A stretch of DNA of 5,744 nt from Desulfurococcales archaeon (GTDB lineage: Archaea > Thermoproteota > Thermoprotei_A > Sulfolobales > WAQK01), in assembly GCA_027016915.1 (NCBI GenBank), contig JALURJ010000066.1:1-5744 (forward strand). Direction: 5' to 3'. This document shows positions 1-5,145 of this stretch, piece by piece. The notes beneath the pieces are model-generated. The model saw only the letters and a list, made by a program, of their open reading frames with translations, did no database searches and had not been told where the DNA came from. Positions within the stretch are counted from its first letter, which is position 1. The number at the start of each line of letters is the position of its first letter. The position numbers were made by a program, and so were the translations under genes.

Positions 1-291
1 GGGCGGAGGCTTGAGAGGATAAACATATTCGGCGGAGGCTCCAGGAACTGGCTGCTGAACCAACTTACAGCCGACTTCACAGGCCTCCCCGTGGAGGCTG
101 GCCCCGAGGAGGCCACATCTATAGGAAACGTGCTGCTCCAGGCTGCAGGTCTAGGTATAGTCAAGTCCCTCGACGAGATCCGAGACATAGTTAGGAACTC
201 CTTCGAGCTTAAGGAGTACCAGCCGAGGCACAGCACCAAGCACGAAGACGCCTATTCAAGGTTCCTCGACATCGTCGAGGGGAGGAGATGA
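1..291 (+). CDS. FGGY-family carbohydrate kinase, rhamnulokinase-like (C-terminal fragment)
   Basis: The frame is open from the first base to a TGA at 289-291 and gives the last 96 residues of a protein whose start lies left of the window. FGGY kinases transfer the gamma-phosphate of ATP to a sugar or polyol in the cytoplasm. The fragment carries the C-terminal ATP-binding signature: INIFGGGSRNWLLNQLTA at residues 7-24, followed by TGLPVEAGPEEATSIGN around 27-43. The FGGGS...N.LLNQ.TAD...PV..GP.EAT..GN pattern is closer to rhamnulokinase than to xylulokinase or glycerol kinase, but sugar specificity cannot be read from the C-terminus alone. Family members are about 480 residues, so roughly a fifth is visible. 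An internal GTG at 91 is inside the conserved domain and is not a start. The gene lies on the same strand as the next two genes but is separated by a gap with its own promoter-like signals. Confidence 0.88.
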   Translation, partial: GRRLERINIFGGGSRNWLLNQLTADFTGLPVEAGPEEATSIGNVLLQAAGLGIVKSLDEIRDIVRNSFELKEYQPRHSTKHEDAYSRFLDIVEGRR

Positions 292-309
292 AGCCCTCCC
301 GGAAACCGT

Positions 310-330
310 CGCAGGCCAAACACTATTTTT
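310..330 (+). terminator. Possible archaeal oligo-T terminator
   Basis: A run of five T (326-330) lies 35 bases after the stop codon of the upstream kinase, in a more AT-rich stretch of the gap. Archaeal RNA polymerase often stops at short T tracts without a hairpin. No convincing stem is visible before it, so the call rests on the T run and its position alone. Confidence 0.3.
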
Positions 331-363
331 GTGCAACCATTCTACGGAGGCCTCGTTGTCATA

Positions 364-372
364 GATATTAAA
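364..372 (+). promoter_or_regulatory. TATA-like box for the M24/kinase unit
   Basis: The AT-rich GATATTAAA stretch stands out in a GC-rich gap about 33 bases before the TTG start at 405. Archaeal transcription usually begins about 22-27 bases after the box centre, which here would give a leader of roughly 10-14 bases, just enough to hold the Shine-Dalgarno site. No clear BRE is recognised upstream. It suggests that the M24 and kinase genes are transcribed separately from the kinase at the left edge. Confidence 0.42.
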
Positions 373-392
373 CCTAGCGCCCCCATATTCTT

Positions 393-397
393 GGAGG
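393..397 (+). promoter_or_regulatory. Ribosome binding site that sets the TTG start of the M24 gene
   Basis: GGAGG ends 7 bases before the TTG at 405. No ATG or GTG lies nearby in frame, so this site is the main reason for choosing the TTG start. Confidence 0.7.
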
Positions 398-404
398 GTT
401 AGCC

Positions 405-1532
405 TTGGGTTCCTACACGCTCCACAAAGATGTTTCCAGAAAGCTGGCCGGGAAGGCCGAGGAGGAGGGGTTTGACGCCCTCCTAATACTGGGGAACGAG
501 AACCTCTACTACGTTTCGGGAGCTTACCTCACCACGGGGCTCAGAATATACGCCCCAATAGCCGCCGCCCTGGTGCATGGGGATAACATGTATATGGTTG
601 TGCCCGAGGACGAGCATAGCAGGGTGGTGGATGAAAGCCCCGCCGCGAAGCTGGCCGAGATAGAAACGTATAATCCCCTGACCGAGGACTTCTTCCGAGT
701 CCTCGCCAACCGCGTCAACGCTCTGGGATTCAGGCGTCTGGGCGTGGATGCCGAGTTCCTGCCCTACACGGCGGTCCAGCGGATTAGGGGGTTGCTGGAC
801 GCCGAGGTGGAGGATGCTTCAAGCCTGATCTGGAAGGCCCGGATGGTTAAGCACCCGGAGGAGGTGGAGTACATAGCTAAGGCCTCAGAGATCCTTGTCC
901 AGGGCATAAAGAGGGCTATGGAGAAGGTCAGGCCAGGCGTTTCGGAGGTCGAGATAGCGGCGGAGATAGAGTATTGGACCAGGAGGATGGGGGCCACATA
1001 CACGCCGATAATAAACCTGGTTGCCTCGGGCAAGAGGCTTGTTCACTCACACCCACACTCGACCAGCAAAAAGCTGGAGCCCGGCGAGCTGGTAATGCTG
1101 GATGCAGCCACGTCCTACGAGTACTACTGCTCCGACATGACGCGATTCGTATCTCTGGGCCCCCTGAGCGACACTGATAGGAGGGGGTTCGACTTCATAG
1201 AGGAGCTTCTGGGCAGGCTTATAGACCTCTCCGTGGAGGGTAACACCGCCTCAAGCCTGTGGGAGGCTGCAAAATCCATCTACGAGAAACACGGCTACTC
1301 CCGCTACCTGAACCATGTTGTTGGAAGGGGTATAGGGATAGAGGTTGTGGAGCCGCCGGTCATAAGCGCCGGGGCTGGGGACGTTGTCTTGAGGGAGAAC
1401 ATGGTCCTCGCCTTCAACCCATCGCTACACATAGGAGGGCTGGGCGGCTGGCGGCTTGAAGACGTTGTTGTCGTTGGGAAGAGGAAGGCCCGGATCCTCA
1501 CAGAAATGCCCTGGGACGTCGTGGTCGTATAA
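405..1532 (+). CDS. M24 (prolidase/aminopeptidase P-fold) protein with degenerate metal site
   Basis: The 375-residue protein has the two-domain layout of prolidase, aminopeptidase P and creatinase: an N-terminal creatinase-like domain (about 1-140) and a C-terminal pita-bread catalytic domain (about 150-375). Its length is typical. Active family members cleave X-Pro bonds with two metal ions held by Asp, Asp, His, Glu, Glu. Here Asp233 and Asp244 (in YYCSDMTRF), Glu352 (in GWRLED) and the substrate-site His218 (HSHPHS) are kept. The usual GHG metal-binding His is Arg308 (GRGIGIEV), the following VHE catalytic His is Val315, and the usual EPG metal-binding Glu is Asn338 (AFNPS). Normal dinuclear peptidase activity is therefore unlikely. 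It could be a non-peptidase hydrolase, as metal-free creatinase is, or a binding protein. TTG start with a good Shine-Dalgarno site. The next gene begins 14 bases after the stop and is probably co-transcribed. Family assignment is firm; function is unknown. Confidence 0.9.
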   Translation: MGSYTLHKDVSRKLAGKAEEEGFDALLILGNENLYYVSGAYLTTGLRIYAPIAAALVHGDNMYMVVPEDEHSRVVDESPAAKLAEIETYNPLTEDFFRVLANRVNALGFRRLGVDAEFLPYTAVQRIRGLLDAEVEDASSLIWKARMVKHPEEVEYIAKASEILVQGIKRAMEKVRPGVSEVEIAAEIEYWTRRMGATYTPIINLVASGKRLVHSHPHSTSKKLEPGELVMLDAATSYEYYCSDMTRFVSLGPLSDTDRRGFDFIEELLGRLIDLSVEGNTASSLWEAAKSIYEKHGYSRYLNHVVGRGIGIEVVEPPVISAGAGDVVLRENMVLAFNPSLHIGGLGGWRLEDVVVVGKRKARILTEMPWDVVVV

Positions 1533-1539
1533 GGGGTGG
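1533..1539 (+). promoter_or_regulatory. Weak ribosome binding site before the second FGGY kinase
   Basis: GGGGTGG directly follows the M24 stop codon and ends 7 bases before TTG 1547. It is a weaker match to the archaeal anti-Shine-Dalgarno than GGAGG. A competing GGGAG at 1558-1562 would serve an in-frame GTG at 1568 and shorten the kinase by 7 residues, so the kinase start is uncertain. Confidence 0.4.
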
Positions 1540-1546
1540 CGGCTGG

Positions 1547-3019
1547 TTGGGAGAGTTGGGAGACCCGGTGTTTATAGGCATAGATCTTGGGACGAGCGGC
1601 GTCAGGGTTGAGACCTATAGTAGCGGCGGCGACCTCCTCTACCTCGGCAGGGCCGAGTTCCGCAGACAGGGTGTAGAGGTCTGGCTCGCAGCGCTGAAGG
1701 AGAGTGTGCAGGGGCTTCTGAGCAAGAGCCCAGGCGGCTCGGCGAGGATAACGGTGGATAGCACCTCCGGCAGCTTCATACTATGCGACGAGAGGGGGGC
1801 TCCCCTCCACCCCCCAGTGATGTACTATGAGAAGGCCGTGAAGGGGTACAGCAGGGTGAAGGACCTCGACTCCGCCCGCACACTTGGGTCGAAGGGGGTG
1901 AAGCTGAGCCCGACATCGCCCATATCGAAGCTCGTGGAGCTTAGGGGTGAGAACCCGGAGCTCTTCTCCAGGGTTAGGTGGGTGCTGCCGCCAGCCACGT
2001 GGCTCCTGTATAGGCTCAGGTTCAGAGAGGGGGAGCCTTGGAGGGACTTGGAGGTAGACTACAGTAATGCTTTGAAATTCGGCCTCGACATAACGGGAAG
2101 TAAGCCGGACTGGTTTGAACCCCTCTTCGAGGAAGCTGGCATACCTCTAGACATATTCCCACGCGTCGTTGAAAGCGGGAAGCACATAGGCCCGGCCGAG
2201 AGCAAGCTTGCCGAAAGCCTGGGCTTCAAGGGTGCAGAGCTGTACCACGGGATGACCGACGGGAACGCTGCTGCCCTCGCCAGCGGGGCCCTCAAGGAAG
2301 GGGACTTCACTATCTACAGCGGTAGCACCACGGTTCCGAAATACGTGGCGTCGGAGCTGAAACCCCACCCGGCTATATACTACCACGTACACCCCATAAG
2401 CGGCTACCTTGCAGGAGCGGCGACCTCAGCCACAGGGGGCATGATCACGTGGCTATCCGAGAAGGTTTTCGGCATACCGGTCTCGGAGGCGTTCAAACTC
2501 ATGGAGAGGGTGGAGCCCGGCGGAGAGCCCCTCTTCTTCCCGCCGGGCGATAGGAGCCCCTTCAACGACCCCTTAATGGGAGCGGCCCTGCTGGGCCTGT
2601 GGCCGAGGGAGGAGGATAGGGAAACCATAATTGGCCGACTGGTGCTCTCAGCTGCTGTAGGGATAGCCTTCCTAGAGTACAGCTATATCAAAGTGTTCGA
2701 AGAGCTGTTCGGGAGGAGGATCCCTGAGGTGAAGATGTCGGGCGGCGGAACCCGCAGCGCCTTGTGGAACAGGCTCCGAGCCTCGATCTATGAGCGCAGG
2801 GTGAAGGTGTACGGCGACCAGATAGCCGTCGGCGCTCTCGTCCCAGTCATAGTGAGGAGCGGGCTTTACAAGAGCCTAGACGAGGTGGAAAAGACGTTTC
2901 TGCAGGTGAGGGCGGTGGTGGAGCCCGACGCCGAAATCGCCGAGAAATACCGTGAAGCCCGCGACGCCTTCATGGATAGGTGGAGCCTGCTGAGGAAGGT
3001 GTACCACCTCGGCTCATAG
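1547..3019 (+). CDS. FGGY-family carbohydrate kinase of unknown specificity
   Basis: The 490-residue protein is a complete FGGY kinase of normal length, expected to phosphorylate a sugar, polyol or related compound with ATP in the cytoplasm. Visible signatures are the phosphate-1 loop IGIDLGTSGVRV (10-21), DSTSG (71-75), VDYSNALKFGLD (170-181), the catalytic base Asp238 in HGMTDGNAAALASG (234-247), the phosphate-2 loop YSGSTTVPKY (257-266), and the adenosine motif MSGGGTRSALWNRL (397-410). The core ATP and catalytic residues look intact. Odd is the sugar-contact segment: the common W-x-D-x-R is replaced by YYEKA (93-97), so the substrate may differ from the familiar pentuloses, rhamnulose or glycerol. 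The gene follows the M24-like gene by 14 bases and ends 8 bases before the stop of a gene on the opposite strand. The TTG start is preferred, with GTG 1568 as an alternative. It differs clearly from the kinase at the left edge (SGGGTRSALWNRL against FGGGSRNWLLNQL), so they are not a recent tandem duplication. Confidence 0.9.
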   Translation: MGELGDPVFIGIDLGTSGVRVETYSSGGDLLYLGRAEFRRQGVEVWLAALKESVQGLLSKSPGGSARITVDSTSGSFILCDERGAPLHPPVMYYEKAVKGYSRVKDLDSARTLGSKGVKLSPTSPISKLVELRGENPELFSRVRWVLPPATWLLYRLRFREGEPWRDLEVDYSNALKFGLDITGSKPDWFEPLFEEAGIPLDIFPRVVESGKHIGPAESKLAESLGFKGAELYHGMTDGNAAALASGALKEGDFTIYSGSTTVPKYVASELKPHPAIYYHVHPISGYLAGAATSATGGMITWLSEKVFGIPVSEAFKLMERVEPGGEPLFFPPGDRSPFNDPLMGAALLGLWPREEDRETIIGRLVLSAAVGIAFLEYSYIKVFEELFGRRIPEVKMSGGGTRSALWNRLRASIYERRVKVYGDQIAVGALVPVIVRSGLYKSLDEVEKTFLQVRAVVEPDAEIAEKYREARDAFMDRWSLLRKVYHLGS

Positions 3020-3027
3020 AGCGGCTC

Positions 3028-3630
3028 CTACAGATAGTCGAGCAGGGTCCCCCTTCTCTTCCCCTTCAGAAACCGGGCCAGGTTCTCGAAGTCCCTCTCC
3101 AGGCTCTCCTTAAGCCTAGGGTTGTAGAGGGCGGCTGCGGGGTGGTAGGTTGGGTAGAGATGCACCTTCACCCCCCAAAGCTCCGCGGCTAGAGGCTTCC
3201 CATGGTCCTTGGCCATGCTCCTCCACTTGAGCCCGGCCGCCTCGAAAAGGGTTCGGGCTGCATGCCTCCCCAGCGCCACGACCACACGGGGCTTTATCAG
3301 TGCAAGCTGCCGCTTGAGGTATGGTATGCAGGCCCTTATCTCGTCCTGCTCGGGATCCCTGTTCCCAGGGGGCCTGCACTTGATTATGTTGGTGATGTAG
3401 ACATCCTCCCTCCTAAGACCCATGCCTTCTATCAGGCTTGTTAGGAGCTTGCCCGCAGCGCCCACGAAGGGTCTGCCAGTCTCGTCCTCCACCCTGCCGG
3501 GAGCCTCGCCTACGAACATCACCTCAGCGTCCCTACGCCCCTCGCCGGGAACAGCGTTTCTCCTGAAGGCGTGGAGGGGGCATCTCCTACAAGTCCGGAT
3601 CTCCTCCTCTATGGCCTCCCAAGGATCCAA
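3028..3630 (-). CDS. udg: Family 4 uracil-DNA glycosylase (iron-sulfur, thermostable type)
   Basis: Counted from TTG 3630 the protein has 200 residues, the usual family 4 length. It removes uracil from DNA, mostly from cytosine deamination, which is frequent at high growth temperature, and so starts base excision repair. Motif A is GEAPGRVEDETGRPFVG (41-57), including the water-activating GEAPG. Motif B is TYHPAAAL (161-168). Four cysteines, Cys14, Cys17, Cys85 and Cys101, have the spacing expected for the family's [4Fe-4S] cluster, so the enzyme looks intact. The frame stays open upstream to 3960, but that extension has no family similarity and covers the divergent GtrA gene. GGGAG (3640-3636) ends 5 bases before TTG 3630, which supports that start; GTG 3633 and GTG 3642 are alternatives. 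It is transcribed divergently from the GtrA gene and ends 8 bases from the convergent kinase. Confidence 0.93.
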   Translation of the reverse strand: MDPWEAIEEEIRTCRRCPLHAFRRNAVPGEGRRDAEVMFVGEAPGRVEDETGRPFVGAAGKLLTSLIEGMGLRREDVYITNIIKCRPPGNRDPEQDEIRACIPYLKRQLALIKPRVVVALGRHAARTLFEAAGLKWRSMAKDHGKPLAAELWGVKVHLYPTYHPAAALYNPRLKESLERDFENLARFLKGKRRGTLLDYL

Positions 3631-3635
3631 CACGG

Positions 3636-3640
3636 CTCCC
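3636..3640 (-). promoter_or_regulatory. Ribosome binding site of the uracil-DNA glycosylase gene
   Basis: Read on the - strand this is GGGAG, 5 bases before TTG 3630 and only 2 bases before GTG 3633. The spacing favours the TTG. Confidence 0.5.
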
Positions 3641-3663
3641 ACTACAATGTGGCAGGCCCAGCT

Positions 3664-3671
3664 TATTAATA
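3664..3671. promoter_or_regulatory. Palindromic TATA-like box shared by divergent genes
   Basis: TATTAATA is a perfect 8-base palindrome and the most AT-rich spot in the 76-base gap between the uracil-DNA glycosylase and GtrA starts. It sits 34 bases from TTG 3630 on the - strand and 36 bases from TTG 3707 on the + strand, the distance expected for short-leader archaeal transcripts in either direction. Because the box is symmetric, direction would have to come from flanking BRE elements, which are not obvious. No second AT-rich box is visible in the gap. Confidence 0.5.
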
Positions 3672-3706
3672 GGAACCCTCCTCCACTTATCTCAGGGGCT
3701 AAGGTA

Positions 3707-4459
3707 TTGGGGGAAACCATAGCGGCCCACCGACGCCTCGCCGGGAGGCTGAGGAAGAGGTATGGCATCCCCGTCTCCTCCGACCCCGGGGCTGCCAGCC
3801 TCATACTATATACTAGTAATAGTAGCGTGGTGGGCCGTGCGCTGGAGTGCGGGTGCAACGTAGAGGTGAGGCTTCCCCGTGTAATCCTAGCCCTATCCCG
3901 CCTCCTCGGCCTCCCCGTCGGGGCTGGGGGTGTGGTGGCTGCACGCCGTAAAGGGTCCAACCGGTCTGAGAAGCTGGACCTGGGCCTGCTGGGCGGCCTC
4001 CTGGTCCTCCTGGAAATAGCGTTTTACACCGAGTTCAGCTATGTGGCCAGGTTCGCACTCGTGGGCGCTACGGGTATATTTGTCAACCTGGCTGCTTGGA
4101 GCCTGATGGTGGACCTGCTCGGTCTCCACAGGGTTCTCACGGGAAGTGTGCTGGGCTACGCTCTGCCCGACGCCCTGGCCACCGAGGTGGCCACCCTGTG
4201 GAACTTCGCCCTCAACGAGAGGTGGACCTTCGCAGACCTAGGGCTTCCTAGAAACGCTAGTAGCGTGGCCAGGAGGCTGGTGGCATACAACGCTGTGAGC
4301 CTGGCGGGACTAGGGGTGCTCGCTGCAAGCCACTTCGCCTTCATGCTACTGACACCCTTCTCGCCGAGGCTTTCCTACCTGGCCGCAATACTGGTTACCT
4401 TTGCCTGGAACTACACGCTGAGCAGAAAACTGGCGTGGAGGGGCAACGTATGGCAGTAA
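3707..4459 (+). CDS. GtrA-family membrane protein with about 100-residue N-terminal extension
   Basis: Residues about 110-245 form a GtrA domain with four hydrophobic segments (about 116-138, 143-168, 190-215, 221-237). They hold the family's repeated loop motif twice: WNFALNERWTF (165-175) and WNYTLSRKLAW (234-244). GtrA proteins are membrane partners of polyprenyl-phosphate glycosyltransferases and are thought to help move or present lipid-linked sugars. The next gene encodes such an enzyme and overlaps by 10 bases, so the two are probably made and act together. The family is usually 120-160 residues. From TTG 3707 this protein has 250, with an N-terminal part of about 90 residues that I do not recognise, basic at the start and containing ECGC at 47-50. 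GGGG at 3695-3698 lies 8 bases before TTG 3707. GTG 3932 or 3935 would give a standard-length GtrA protein of about 175 residues. ATG 3647 is unlikely because the TATA-like box lies after it. Domain call firm, start uncertain. Confidence 0.85.
   Translation: MGETIAAHRRLAGRLRKRYGIPVSSDPGAASLILYTSNSSVVGRALECGCNVEVRLPRVILALSRLLGLPVGAGGVVAARRKGSNRSEKLDLGLLGGLLVLLEIAFYTEFSYVARFALVGATGIFVNLAAWSLMVDLLGLHRVLTGSVLGYALPDALATEVATLWNFALNERWTFADLGLPRNASSVARRLVAYNAVSLAGLGVLAASHFAFMLLTPFSPRLSYLAAILVTFAWNYTLSRKLAWRGNVWQ
4437..4443 (+). promoter_or_regulatory. Ribosome binding site inside the end of the GtrA gene
   Basis: GGAGGGG lies within the last codons of the GtrA gene and ends 6 bases before ATG 4450. 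This fixes the glycosyltransferase start at the ATG rather than at the in-frame GTG 4435, which overlaps the site itself. Confidence 0.75.
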
Positions 4460-5145
4460 CAGTGGTTGTTCCAACCTACAATGAGAGGGACAACATAGAG
4501 CCCCTGATACGGGGCTTAGCCGAGGCTCTAGGAGACCTGGGCTATGAGGTTGTGATAGTCGACGACAACAGCCCCGACGGGACGGCCGAGGAGGCGAGGA
4601 GGCTGTCAAAACGGTACCCGGTTAGGGTTGTAGTTAGACCCCGCAGGATGGGCCTTGCCTCGGCGGTTATGCGGGGCGCCGCGGAGGCCAGCAACGACGT
4701 GGTCATAGTTATGGATGCGGATCTCCAGCATCCCCCGAGAGTTGCTAGGCTCCTAGCCTTGGCTGCGAGGCTGGGCTACGACATTGTGGTGGCCAGCCGC
4801 TACACGGAGGGTGGAGGGGTTGAGGCCTGGAACCCCCTGAGGCACATCGCCAGCCGGGGAGGCACTCTGCTCGCAAGGCTTCTCGTGCCTCCCGCCAGGA
4901 GGTCGACCGACCCTCTAAGCGGCTTCTTCGCGGCTAAGAGGAGGCTCCTACTAGACCCAGGCCTGAGGGCTGAGGGTTTTAAGATACTCCTCGAAATCCT
5001 GGCCCGCAACCCTTCTGCAAGGGTTCGAGACATACCCTACGTCTTTAAGCCCCGCAGCCGGGGGGCCAGCAAGCTTAGCCTGGGCATAGTCTGGGCCTTC
5101 ATCTCGCAGCTTCTCCGGCTGGTCGTAGAGTCAAGGAGGGTATAG
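4450..5145 (+). CDS. GT2-family glycosyltransferase, dolichol-phosphate mannose synthase-like
   Basis: The 231-residue protein has the GT-A fold signatures of polyprenyl-phosphate sugar synthases: VVVPTYNERDN (5-15), VDDNSPDGT (37-45), the metal-binding DADLQHPP (89-96), ASRYTEGG (115-122), TDPLSGFF (153-160), EGFK (175-178) and RGASKL (204-209). The set fits DPM1-type enzymes, which move mannose or another hexose from a nucleotide sugar to dolichyl phosphate on the cytoplasmic face of the membrane, supplying donors for protein glycosylation or glycolipids. It ends soon after the catalytic domain and has no transmembrane tail; the overlapping upstream GtrA gene probably supplies the membrane part. 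A GtrA domain fused behind such a synthase is a known arrangement, here split into two genes in the reverse order. The start is ATG 4450, set by GGAGGGG. The 3' end overlaps the convergent kinase gene by 15 bases. The sugar donor (GDP-mannose or UDP-glucose) cannot be told from sequence. Confidence 0.92.
   Translation: MAVTVVVPTYNERDNIEPLIRGLAEALGDLGYEVVIVDDNSPDGTAEEARRLSKRYPVRVVVRPRRMGLASAVMRGAAEASNDVVIVMDADLQHPPRVARLLALAARLGYDIVVASRYTEGGGVEAWNPLRHIASRGGTLLARLLVPPARRSTDPLSGFFAAKRRLLLDPGLRAEGFKILLEILARNPSARVRDIPYVFKPRSRGASKLSLGIVWAFISQLLRLVVESRRV

Noticed and set aside
283..300. AGATGA near the stop of the first kinase as a C box of a C/D guide RNA
   Set aside because: It does not match RUGAUGA fully and no CUGA D box with suitable spacing follows.
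1..3019. Tandem duplication of two FGGY kinases
   Set aside because: The shared C-terminal region differs too much (FGGGSRNWLLNQL against SGGGTRSALWNRL, with different following motifs). They look like different subfamilies, not a local duplicate.
3422..3706. Long open frame on the + strand ahead of the GtrA gene
   Set aside because: It is antisense to conserved uracil-DNA glycosylase sequence, including the cysteine region, and has no ribosome binding site. The palindromic TATA-like box also lies inside it.
3807..3812. TATATA as an internal promoter for a shorter GtrA gene
   Set aside because: A transcript start near 3835 would leave a leader of about 100 bases before GTG 3932, unlike the short leaders elsewhere here. 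It is kept only as an alternative in the discussion of the GtrA start.
3633..3960. Upstream open extension of the uracil-DNA glycosylase frame (109 more residues)
   Set aside because: The family motifs and usual length begin at about 3630, the extension is rich in Arg, Pro, Ser and Thr as shadow frames are, and it would run through the shared promoter and the divergent GtrA gene.
3820..4268. 11-base direct repeat TAGTAGCGTGG at 3820-3830 and 4258-4268
   Set aside because: A few repeated 11-mers are expected by chance in a window this size, and both copies encode a simple Ser-Ser-Val in the same reading frame.
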